A DNA stretch of 64,000 bases. Origin: Actinospineispora spinosispora DSM 44797. Lineage in GTDB: Bacteria; Actinomycetota; Actinomycetes; Mycobacteriales; Pseudonocardiaceae. A program made the translations under genes and the position numbers. How positions within the stretch are numbered: the stretch's first letter is position 1; the number at the start of each line of letters is the position of its first letter. Below are positions 53,165-60,453 of this stretch, piece after piece. The stretch lies in contig NZ_KE386839.1 in the NCBI RefSeq assembly GCF_000429025.1, forward strand, positions 89,768 to 153,767. Reading direction: 5' to 3'. The notes under the pieces were generated by a model. The model saw only the letters and a list, made by a program, of their open reading frames with translations, was not told where the DNA came from and did no database searches.

Positions 53165-54072
53165 CAGAAGTAGCCCTCTCGCTTGCGGTCTTCCATGGCG
53201 GCCTCGGACATCCGGTCGTCGGCCCGGGTGGCGCCACGCTCGGTGAGCCGGGACGCGGTGACCTCGGCGATCACCTCGTCCAGGGTGGTCGCGGTCGACT
53301 CCACCGCGCCGGTGCAGGAGCCGTCGCCGACGGTGCGGTACCGCACCGTCCTCAGCTCCAGGGCCTCGCCGTCGCGCGGACCGCCCCACGGGCCTTCCGC
53401 CAGCCACATGCCGTCGCGGCGGAACACCTCGCGCTGGTGGCTGTAGTAGATCGAGGGCAGCTCGATGTTCTCCCGCTGGATATAGCGCCACACGTCGAGC
53501 TCGGTCCAGTTGGAGATGGGGAACACCCGCACGTGCTCACCGGCGGCGTGCCGGCCGTTGTACAGGTTCCACAGCTCGGGACGCTGCTTGCGCGGATCCC
53601 AGCGGCCGAACGCGTCGCGCAGGCTGATGATGCGTTCCTTCGCGCGCGCCCGCTCCTCGTCCCGTCGGCCACCGCCGAACACCGCGTCGAACCGGTTGGC
53701 GTTGATCGAGTCCAGCAGCGGGACGGTCTGCAGGGGGTTGCGGGTGCCGTCCGGGCGCTCGACGAGCCGTCCGTCGTCGATCCAGTCCTGCACGTGCGCC
53801 ACGACCAGGCGCAGACCGAGACGTTCGACCAGCTGGTCCCGGAAGTCGATGACCTCGGAGTAGTTGTGGCCGGTGTCGACGTGCAGCAGCGAGAACGGGA
53901 TCGGCGCGGGCGCGAACGCCTTCACCGCGAGGTGCACCAGCAGCGTCGAGTCCTTGCCGCCGGAGAACAGGATCACCGGACGGTCGAACTCGCCGGCCAC
54001 CTCGCGGAAGATGTGGATGGCCTCGGACTCCAGGGCGTCCAGTGCATCGAAGGTACGTGCCGGTGCGCTCAT
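53164..54072 (-). CDS. cysD: Sulfate adenylyltransferase small subunit
   Basis: 302 aa PP-loop enzyme. SGGKDS at 37-42, HVDTGHNYSEVIDFRD, and the C-terminal family ending DRMSEAAMEDRKREGYF. ATG 54072 overlaps the cysH stop (ATGA). Forms a heterodimer with CysN. Confidence 0.97.
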   Translation of the reverse strand: MSAPARTFDALDALESEAIHIFREVAGEFDRPVILFSGGKDSTLLVHLAVKAFAPAPIPFSLLHVDTGHNYSEVIDFRDQLVERLGLRLVVAHVQDWIDDGRLVERPDGTRNPLQTVPLLDSINANRFDAVFGGGRRDEERARAKERIISLRDAFGRWDPRKQRPELWNLYNGRHAAGEHVRVFPISNWTELDVWRYIQRENIELPSIYYSHQREVFRRDGMWLAEGPWGGPRDGEALELRTVRYRTVGDGSCTGAVESTATTLDEVIAEVTASRLTERGATRADDRMSEAAMEDRKREGYF

Positions 54073-54803
54073 GCGTGCAAACCACATTCTGTCTTGGCCC
54101 GGCCGGCCCAGCGACCGGCGCGCTTGTCCTCACCGGGCAGCGGCTTGCGGGTGCACGGCGCGCACCCGATCGACGGGTACCCGGCGTCCACCAGCGGGTT
54201 CACCAGCACTCCGTGCTCGGCGATGTAGGTGTCCATGTCGTCGTCGCTCCACGCCGCGATCGGGTTGATCTTCACCAGCCCGAACATCTCGTCGAACGTG
54301 ATCAGCGGGGTGTTCGCCCTGGTCGGGGCCTCGACCCTGCGTACGCCGGTGATCCACGCGTCGTACCCGGCGAGGGTGTTCTGCAGCGGGACGACCTTGC
54401 GCAGCGCGCAGCACTTGTCCGGCTCGCGGGCGAACAGGTCCTTGCCGAGCAGCTCGTCCTGCTCGGCGACGCTGTGCTCGGCGCGCGCGTTGACCATCCG
54501 CACGTCGTAGACGGTCTCGACCGCGTCGCGGGTTCCGATGGTCTCCGCGAAGTGGTAGCCGGTCTCCAGGAACAGCACGTCCACGCCGGGGCTGGCCTTG
54601 GCGGTCAGGTCGACCAGGACCGCGTCCTGCATGTTCGACGCGACGATCAGGTTCTTGCCGAATTCGGCCGCGGCCCAGTCGAGGATCTCCTCGGCCGTGG
54701 CGTCCGGCCCCAGCTCGGCGGCGCCGCGTTCGGCGATCTCCCGCAGCTGCTCGGCACTACGGGTCCGACCGGGGGTTTCCACCTCGGTACTCGAGATGCT
54801 CAT
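54069..54803 (-). CDS. cysH: Adenylyl-sulfate (APS) reductase
   Basis: 244 aa. Cys131-Cys132 and Cys214-x2-Cys217 are the [4Fe-4S] ligands that mark APS rather than PAPS reductases, and the C-terminal ECGLH (Cys240) carries the catalytic thiol. It reduces APS to sulfite using thioredoxin. ATG 54803 overlaps the stop of the zinc-ribbon gene (ATGA). Confidence 0.95.
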   Translation of the reverse strand: MSISSTEVETPGRTRSAEQLREIAERGAAELGPDATAEEILDWAAAEFGKNLIVASNMQDAVLVDLTAKASPGVDVLFLETGYHFAETIGTRDAVETVYDVRMVNARAEHSVAEQDELLGKDLFAREPDKCCALRKVVPLQNTLAGYDAWITGVRRVEAPTRANTPLITFDEMFGLVKINPIAAWSDDDMDTYIAEHGVLVNPLVDAGYPSIGCAPCTRKPLPGEDKRAGRWAGRAKTECGLHA

Positions 54804-54961
54804 TCCGTAACCGACCTTTCCGGAACACCGACTCCGATGAACTTCACCGCGAACGTGCGCAGACAGCCGGCGCAACGCCAGGCCCCCTGCGGTTCTTCCA
54901 CCGGGCGCAGGTCTTCCTCTCCGCAGTACGGGCAGTAGAACGGCGCCGCTCGCTCGCTCAC
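54800..54961 (-). CDS. 53-aa zinc-ribbon protein between sir and cysH
   Basis: Starts at GTG 54961, which overlaps the sir stop (GTGA), and ends within the cysH start (ATGA). The Cys pairs CPYC (10-13) and CAGC (30-33) form a rubredoxin- or zinc-ribbon-like site, followed by FAVKFIGVGVPE. Its position between sulfite reductase and APS reductase suggests an electron-transfer or assembly partner. Similar small genes occur here in other actinobacteria as far as remembered; function unknown. Confidence 0.85.
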   Translation of the reverse strand: MSERAAPFYCPYCGEEDLRPVEEPQGAWRCAGCLRTFAVKFIGVGVPERSVTE

Positions 54962-56676
54962 GCCAGATCAGTCTCTTCGGCGCGGGCGACCCACTGGGCG
55001 AACCTCTCGCCCTCGTCGCGCTGCTTGACGTACTGGCGGACCACTCGGTCCACGTAGTCGCCCAGCCCGCTGGAGGTGACCTTCAGCCCACGCAGCTTGC
55101 GGCCGAAACCGGCGTCGATACCGAGGCCGCCACCGAGGTGCACCTGGAAACCGGGGACCTGGTTGCCGTCCGAGTCGGTCATGATCTGGCCCTTGAGGCC
55201 GATGTCCGCGGTCTGGGTGCGGGCGCAGGCGTTCGGGCAGCCGTTGAGGTGGATCGAGATCGGCTGGTCCAGGTCGGCGATGTCGGCGAGCCTGCTCTCC
55301 AGCTCGGTGACCAGCGTCGCGGCCCGGCCCTTCGTCTCGACGATGGCCAGCTTGCAGAACTCGATTCCGGTGCAGGCCAGCGTGTTGCGCCGCCATCCCG
55401 ACGGCCGCGCCTGCAGACCCAGCTCGTCGAGGTCGGCGATCAGCGGTTCGACCTTGTCGTCCGCGACGTCCAGGACGAGCAGCTGCTGCTGCACGGTCGT
55501 GCGCAGCCGGCCGGAGCCGTGGCGCTCGGCGGCCTCGGCGACCTTGATCAGCGTGGTGCCGGACACCCGGCCGGCGATCGCGGCGGCACCGACGTAGTTG
55601 AGCCCGTCGACCTGCTTGTGCACGCCGATGTGGTCACGCGGGCCCAGCCAGTGCTCCGGCGCCGGGCCGTCGATCAACGGCCGCTTGAGGTACTCGGTCT
55701 CGAGAATCTCGCGGAACTTCTCCACACCCCAGTCGGCGACCAGGAACTTGATCCGCGCGCGGTGGCGCAGCCGCCGGTAGCCGTAGTCGCGGAAGACCCC
55801 GACGACACCCGCCCAGACGTCGGCGACCTCGTCCAGCGGCACCCAGGCGCCGAGCCGGACACCGAGCTTCGGGTTGGTGGACAGCCCCCCGCCGACCCAC
55901 AGATCGAAACCGGGGCCGTGCTCAGGGTGCCGCACACCGACGAACGCGATGTCGTTGATCTCGTGCACCACGTCGTGACGCGGCGAGCCGGAGATCGCGG
56001 ACTTGAACTTGCGCGGCAGGTTGGAGAACTCCTTGCTGCCGATGTACTTGTCGACGATCTCCTTGATCGCCGGGGTGCCGTCCACGATCTCGTCGGCCGC
56101 GATGCCGGCGACGGGGGAACCGAGCACCACGCGGGGACAGTCACCGCAGGCCTCGGTCGTGTACAGGCCGACGGCCTCCAGCTTCTCCCAGATCGTGGGT
56201 ACGTCCTCGATCTGGATCCAGTGCAGCTGGACGTTCTGCCGGTCGGTGATGTCGGCGGTGTCCCGCGCGTGGTCGCGCGCGATCTCGCCGACGACCCGCA
56301 GCTGCTCGGTGCTCAGCGCACCCGAGTCGATGCGCACCCGCATCATGAAGTAGCTGTCGTCGAGCTCCTCCGGCTCCAGCGCGCCGGTGCGGCCGCCGTC
56401 GATACCGGGCTTGCGCTGCGTGTACAGACCCATCCAGCGGAAGCGGCCGCGCAGGTCACCCGGGTCGATCGAGTCGAAACCCTGCTTGGAGTAGATGTTC
56501 TCGATCCGCGCCCGCACGTTCAGCGCGTCGTCGTCCTTCTTCGCGCGCTCGTTCGGGTTGAGCGGTTCGCGGTAGCCGAGCGCCCACTGACCCTCGCCGC
56601 GACGGCGCTTGGGTTGGGCGGCGCGGCGGGCGGGCCGAGCGGCGTCCACTCCGGTGGCCGGCTGTGCAGGAGCCAT
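54958..56676 (-). CDS. sir: Assimilatory ferredoxin-sulfite reductase
   Basis: 572 aa siroheme/[4Fe-4S] enzyme reducing sulfite to sulfide with six electrons. Marks: GLYTTEACGDCPRVV (about 171-184), SGSPRHDVV, TLACTGIEFCKLA and HLNGCPNACARTQ, whose cysteines bind the cluster-siroheme unit. The short basic N-terminal extension has no family match. Homologous to M. tuberculosis NirA/SirA (Rv2391, also upstream of cysH). It begins the assimilation operon, 116 bp after a leader peptide. Confidence 0.96.
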   Translation of the reverse strand: MAPAQPATGVDAARPARRAAQPKRRRGEGQWALGYREPLNPNERAKKDDDALNVRARIENIYSKQGFDSIDPGDLRGRFRWMGLYTQRKPGIDGGRTGALEPEELDDSYFMMRVRIDSGALSTEQLRVVGEIARDHARDTADITDRQNVQLHWIQIEDVPTIWEKLEAVGLYTTEACGDCPRVVLGSPVAGIAADEIVDGTPAIKEIVDKYIGSKEFSNLPRKFKSAISGSPRHDVVHEINDIAFVGVRHPEHGPGFDLWVGGGLSTNPKLGVRLGAWVPLDEVADVWAGVVGVFRDYGYRRLRHRARIKFLVADWGVEKFREILETEYLKRPLIDGPAPEHWLGPRDHIGVHKQVDGLNYVGAAAIAGRVSGTTLIKVAEAAERHGSGRLRTTVQQQLLVLDVADDKVEPLIADLDELGLQARPSGWRRNTLACTGIEFCKLAIVETKGRAATLVTELESRLADIADLDQPISIHLNGCPNACARTQTADIGLKGQIMTDSDGNQVPGFQVHLGGGLGIDAGFGRKLRGLKVTSSGLGDYVDRVVRQYVKQRDEGERFAQWVARAEETDLA

Positions 56677-56792
56677 TCTGGTTCAGACCTCCAGGTCGCG
56701 GGCAGGCACCCACGGCGCACCGGGTCCGATAAGAGACGCCAGTCAGCCGGAGTACCCGGCCGGTATCACGTGTGGTGGGAATTCGGCGCGGG

Positions 56793-56864
56793 TCAGCTGC
56801 AGAACCGGCACATAGCGCTCGAGACGCGCTGAAAATCGACGTGGCGACGGGCCACAAGTCGCAT
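56793..56864 (-). CDS. 23-aa cysteine-containing leader peptide (sir operon)
   Basis: Reads MRLVARRHVDFQRVSSAMC, then RFCS, stop. It has the RRHVD-x-x-R-x-SSA-x-C pattern of the actinobacterial 'putative leader peptide' family found before sulfur genes. Cys residues 19 and 22 close to the stop would let cysteine-tRNA shortage stall ribosomes and change folding of the 116-nt stretch before sir. The intergenic region 56677-56959 also holds the divergent hemW promoter. Confidence 0.85.
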   Translation of the reverse strand: MRLVARRHVDFQRVSSAMCRFCS

Positions 56865-56959
56865 GCTCAGCGCGGAGATCACCCTGTAAGAGTGCCACCG
56901 TTCTCGCGGACTGGCCAGGCGTCACCCAGATGTTGGGAGACCCGTCACAATGGGTGGTG

Positions 56960-58159
56960 ATGACAACTGTGCCGGCCACCCGCGGATTCGATCTACCCGA
57001 CTCTGCGCTGGCGAATCTCAATACTTGTCCATTTGGGTTATATATTCACGTGCCCTTCTGTGCGGCACGCTGCGGCTATTGTGATTTCAATACCTACACA
57101 CCGTCCGAACTGGTTGGTTCGGGCGCCTCTCCGGCCGGTTGGCTGGAGGCGTTGCGCATCGAGTTGGACCAGGCGGCGCGACTTCTGGGGAACGCTCCGC
57201 TCCCTGAGACGGTTTTCGTCGGAGGGGGCACTCCGTCGTTGCTCGGGGCTGACGGTCTGGCCTCCGTGCTGGGCGCGATCCGCCAGTCCTTCGGTCTCGC
57301 CGAGGGCGCCGAGGTGACCACCGAGTCCAACCCGGAGTCGACGTCACCTGAGTTCTTCGCCGGCATCGCGGACGCCGGCTACACCCGGGTGTCACTGGGC
57401 ATGCAGTCCGCCGCGCCCGGGGTCCTGAAGATTCTCGACCGCCGGCACACCCCCGGCCGGCCGTCGGCGGCCGCGCGGGAGGCCCGTGAGAACGGCATCT
57501 CCCAGGTGAGCCTCGACCTGATCTACGGGACGCCGGGGGAGACCGACGCCGACCTGCGCGCGTCGCTGGACACGGTGCTGGCCGCCGGGGTGGACCACGT
57601 GTCGGCGTACGCGTTGATCGTGGAGGACGGCACCGCGCTGGCCCGCCGGATCCGGCGCGGTGAACTGGACGCGCCGGACGACGACGTGTCCGCCGATCGC
57701 TACGAGATCGTCGACTCGGTTCTGTCCTCGGCAGGGATGAGCTGGTACGAGGTGTCGAACTGGTCGACCTCTCGTGACACCCGGTGCCGGCACAACCTGG
57801 GTTACTGGCGCGACGGCAACTGGTGGGGTGCCGGTCCCGGGGCGCATTCGCATGTCGGTGGTGTGCGGTGGTGGAACGTGAAGCATCCGGCCCGGTACGC
57901 GGCGCTGTTGTCCTCGGGTTCGTCGCCCTCGGCGGGAAGTGAGCAGCTGAGTGAGACCGAGCGGTACGAGGAGCGGATCATGCTCGGGGTTCGGCTGGCG
58001 GAGGGGCTGCCGTTGAGCGCGTTGTCCTCGGCTGGTGTCCTCGCCGCTGAGCAGGCGGCTTCGGACGGGCTGTTGGTTCTCGGGGGTGGTCGGGCCGTTT
58101 TGACCGACCGGGGGCGGTTGTTGGCTGATGGGGTGGTTCGATCGTTGCTCGGGTTGTAG
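56960..58159 (+). CDS. hemW: Radical SAM HemW/coproporphyrinogen-like protein
   Basis: 399 aa from ATG 56960; GTG 56954/56957 and ATG 56930 are in-frame alternatives. Radical-SAM cluster motif CAARCGYCDF preceded by VPF (Cys34, Cys38, Cys41), then FVGGGTPSLL and SLGMQSAAPGVLKILDRRHTP. HemW is regarded as a heme chaperone rather than a coproporphyrinogen dehydrogenase. Usually follows lepA; here ~32 kb of other genes separate them. Confidence 0.95.
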   Translation: MTTVPATRGFDLPDSALANLNTCPFGLYIHVPFCAARCGYCDFNTYTPSELVGSGASPAGWLEALRIELDQAARLLGNAPLPETVFVGGGTPSLLGADGLASVLGAIRQSFGLAEGAEVTTESNPESTSPEFFAGIADAGYTRVSLGMQSAAPGVLKILDRRHTPGRPSAAAREARENGISQVSLDLIYGTPGETDADLRASLDTVLAAGVDHVSAYALIVEDGTALARRIRRGELDAPDDDVSADRYEIVDSVLSSAGMSWYEVSNWSTSRDTRCRHNLGYWRDGNWWGAGPGAHSHVGGVRWWNVKHPARYAALLSSGSSPSAGSEQLSETERYEERIMLGVRLAEGLPLSALSSAGVLAAEQAASDGLLVLGGGRAVLTDRGRLLADGVVRSLLGL

Positions 58160-58172
58160 GTGCAGTCGCTAT

Positions 58173-59122
58173 CCCCGCTGGCCCGTTCAGTGTGCTTGGC
58201 GTGGCGGGCCGGCCTCAACCCCCGGCTGGCGCCGGCCTCCCGCCGGGGCCTGGTTGCACGTAGTTCGGGGGCGAGGTTTCAGGGTTGACCCCGGCCCGCC
58301 ACGCCAAGTGCCGGCCAGTATCGCGGGGATGGGGGAGCTGTGCGGCGCTGTTGTTGGTCACGGCTGCGCCGCGCCCCTCGCGGTCTCCGGGTGCACTGTG
58401 CTCGTTGTGTGCACGTGCCCCGCGCCCAAGATCACCCCACCAGTCACACGCGTAACGCCCGGGGCGACTTCGCAGAGGCTCATGTCGCGTCGCACATGTT
58501 CCAACATCTGCGACGCAACACGTAGCTCTGCGAGGCGTGACAAAAGTGACCACAGAGACTCCTGGGACTACGCGATCGCGCGAGGGCGCAGCCCGATGCG
58601 CAACAACAGTGCCATCGGTCCGCCACCAGGCAGGCGCTTGTGTTGGTCACGGCTGCGCCGCGCCCCCCGCGGTCTCCGGGTGCACCGCGCTCGTTGTGTG
58701 CGCGTGCCTGGGGCGCCCAAGATCACCACTTCTGTCACATGCGTAACGCGCTGGGCGACTTCGCAGAGGCTCAGGTTGCGTCGCACATGTCCCAACATCT
58801 GCGACGCAACACGTAGCTCTGCGAGGCGTGACAAAAGTGACCACAGAGACTCATGGGACTACGTGATCGCGCGAGGGCGCAGCCCGATGCGCAAAGAAAG
58901 CGCCATCGGCTCGCCACCACGCACGACGTGCACGCACACCTGTGAGTGGGCACGCACACTGCGCCCTTCCCCGCGATCCTGGCTAAGCACTTGGCGTGGC
59001 CGCCCGCTGTCAACCCTGAAACCTCGCCCCCGAACCCGGGCAACCAGGAGCCCGCGCGAGGCCGGCGCCAGCCGGGGGTTGAGAGCGGGCGGCCACGCCA
59101 AGCACACTGAAAGCCAGCGGGG
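58173..59122. repeat. 950-bp palindromic repeat element (copy B), inner unit duplicated
   Basis: Same outer inverted arms as copy A (CCCCGCTGGC at 58173, its inverse ending 59122). The central ~289-bp unit, with GGTCACGGCTGCGCCGCGCC and the hairpin GCGTCGCACATG, occurs twice in tandem (GGTCACGG at about 58356 and 58645). It begins 13 bp after the hemW stop and ends 32 bp before the end of the convergent ferredoxin-like gene. Long open frames within it are products of the repeats. No transposase. Confidence 0.85.
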
Positions 59123-59154
59123 ACGCCCTAGGTCAGCTAGCGGGGGACGGCACC

Positions 59155-60072
59155 CTAGGAGAGAACCGACGTATCCACACCGAGCACGTCGAACCGCTGC
59201 GGGTGAGTCTCCCCGGAACAGATCGAATGCCCGTGCACGCCCAGAGGACGACGCCCCACGGTGACCCGATACGCCACTCCGGCGGCGTGAACCTCGACAG
59301 CAGCGGACTGATCATCGATCAACCGAGGCTGCCCGGCCGAAACCTCGTCCAGTCCCAGCAACCCGGTCCGCTCCCGGACGGCGATCTCGGCGACCTGGGC
59401 GAACGGGTCGATCCCACTTCGTCCGCGCAGGTTCTCCAGCGAGACCTTCCCGTCCTGCGCCGCGGTGGCGGCGACGAGGGCGGTGTGCGGCTCGAGCTGC
59501 CCGTACATGAAACCGTGCGGCGCGACGAGGAGATTGCCCGCCCAGCGGTCACCGCCGAAATGAGTGCACTGCCAAGCCTGCTCGGGGTGCGCGATCGCCA
59601 GCGCGTCGGCGACCGGGCGGCCCCGGATCGCGCAGCAGGCGTCTTTGCGGCCGTGTACGCAGACGAGCAGCAGCGGATGGTCGACGGGCTGGCCGAAGCC
59701 CCCGTCGCCGGTGGCGATCGCTTCCAGGTCCAGATCGGCCAGTTCGGCGTGTTCGCTGATCGTGATGCGCTCCAGCCAGCGGTGACCGGGCTGCAGTCTG
59801 CCCATGAAGATCGACAGCCTGCCCGTCGGTTTCTGCCTGCCCGGTCGGCGGATCACCAGGGCGCGCAAGCCGAGGTCGCGGTGCAGCTCATCGAGGAGCG
59901 CGGGACCGTGTGAACCGAATGCGAGCGAGAGCACCTGTTCGCGCACGTCCACCGGCCATGTGCCCGGGTGCTCGATGAGTAGCAGGGACCGGTGTCGCGA
60001 CGCGGTGCCGGTCGGGCGCTCGCCGAGCTGGCGCGCCAGAGCCGCGCAATGCGGGAGGCCGGTGGCTGTCAT
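59155..60072 (-). CDS. Sucrase/ferredoxin-like [2Fe-2S] protein
   Basis: 305 aa thioredoxin-fold ferredoxin. Cluster residues are probably Cys138 and Cys146/147 (VCVHGRKDACC) plus Cys169 (QCTHFGGDRWAGN), the family signature. Relatives include siderophore reductases that release iron. An IdeR/DmdR-type iron box lies 4 bp from its start, so it is likely induced by iron starvation. ATG 60072 is used. Confidence 0.88.
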   Translation of the reverse strand: MTATGLPHCAALARQLGERPTGTASRHRSLLLIEHPGTWPVDVREQVLSLAFGSHGPALLDELHRDLGLRALVIRRPGRQKPTGRLSIFMGRLQPGHRWLERITISEHAELADLDLEAIATGDGGFGQPVDHPLLLVCVHGRKDACCAIRGRPVADALAIAHPEQAWQCTHFGGDRWAGNLLVAPHGFMYGQLEPHTALVAATAAQDGKVSLENLRGRSGIDPFAQVAEIAVRERTGLLGLDEVSAGQPRLIDDQSAAVEVHAAGVAYRVTVGRRPLGVHGHSICSGETHPQRFDVLGVDTSVLS

Positions 60073-60076
60073 GAAG

Positions 60077-60095
60077 TAAGGTTAGCCTAACTCGA
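60077..60095. promoter_or_regulatory. IdeR/DmdR iron box
   Basis: TAAGGTTAGCCTAACTCGA matches the IdeR consensus TTAGGTTAGGCTAACCTAA at 14 of 19 positions, including the central GTTAG and CTAAC. It overlaps the promoter of the ferredoxin-like gene and lies 136 bp before the 36-aa peptide gene, so iron may control both directions. Confidence 0.8.
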
Positions 60096-60127
60096 TCGTG
60101 TCAGCATTCACGGGTCAAATGTTTCCC

Positions 60128-60158
60128 TTGACGAGGCTGCCCATCACCCGCGTAGGTT
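60128..60158 (+). promoter_or_regulatory. Candidate promoter of the peptide-oxygenase locus
   Basis: TTGACG (60128-60133) and TAGGTT (60153-60158) are separated by 19 bp, a slightly long spacer for a sigma-70-type promoter. They lie ~75 bp upstream of the peptide start. Confidence 0.45.
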
Positions 60159-60231
60159 AATCGTGGCCTTCACCCCGGGCCGTTGGTGATCAACCGATCA
60201 GGTATGTCGGGGAACTGTGAGGAGGTAATCC

Positions 60232-60342
60232 ATGGCTGACCAGGACACACTGCTGCTTGGTATCGAGGTGGACAGCGTTGTCGCCCGTCGCGAGACGAAC
60301 GGTGACAACGACGGAAGCGACCTGCACTCGGACTTCATCTGA
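60232..60342 (+). CDS. 36-aa acidic peptide, putative RiPP precursor
   Basis: ATG 60232 follows an excellent ribosome binding site GAGGAGGTAATCC. The peptide starts MADQDTLLLGIEVDSVVARR and continues ETNGDNDGSDLHSDFI. The N-terminal half, with a hydrophobic LLLGIEVDSVV stretch, looks like a leader; the C-terminal half is Asp/Asn/Ser/Gly-rich with one His and a terminal FI, like a core. There is no signal peptide, Cys or Thr-rich core, so it is not a lanthipeptide or thiopeptide. It is separated from the oxygenase gene by a hairpin. Family not recognised. Confidence 0.75.
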   Translation: MADQDTLLLGIEVDSVVARRETNGDNDGSDLHSDFI

Positions 60343-60379
60343 GGCTCGAGTGTGACGGCGGTAACGCCTGAATGATGAC

Positions 60380-60422
60380 CCGATCGTGCCCACCGGGGCA
60401 GTCCACCGGTGGGCACGATCGG
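60380..60422 (+). terminator. Hairpin between peptide and oxygenase genes (terminator or attenuator)
   Basis: CCGATCGTGCCCACCGG (60380-60396) pairs perfectly with CCGGTGGGCACGATCGG (60406-60422) over 17 bp with a 9-nt loop. It sits 38 bp after the peptide stop and 31 bp before the oxygenase start. Partial read-through would give more precursor than enzyme, a common RiPP operon design. Confidence 0.8.
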
Positions 60423-60453
60423 CGTCCGACCCCTGATCTGAAGAGGTGGCGCA

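Noticed and set aside
50391..59122. CRISPR array
   Set aside because: Repeats are long, palindromic and unevenly placed, with no short regular repeat-spacer pattern and no cas genes.
44568..59122. Composite transposon or genomic island bounded by the two palindromic elements
   Set aside because: The elements at 50.4 and 58.2 kb enclose mostly core sulfur genes and hemW; no transposase, integrase or direct target duplication was seen.
58128..59264. 378-codon frame inside the palindromic element B
   Set aside because: The translation repeats because the DNA repeats, it differs from copy A, and no start signal or family is visible.
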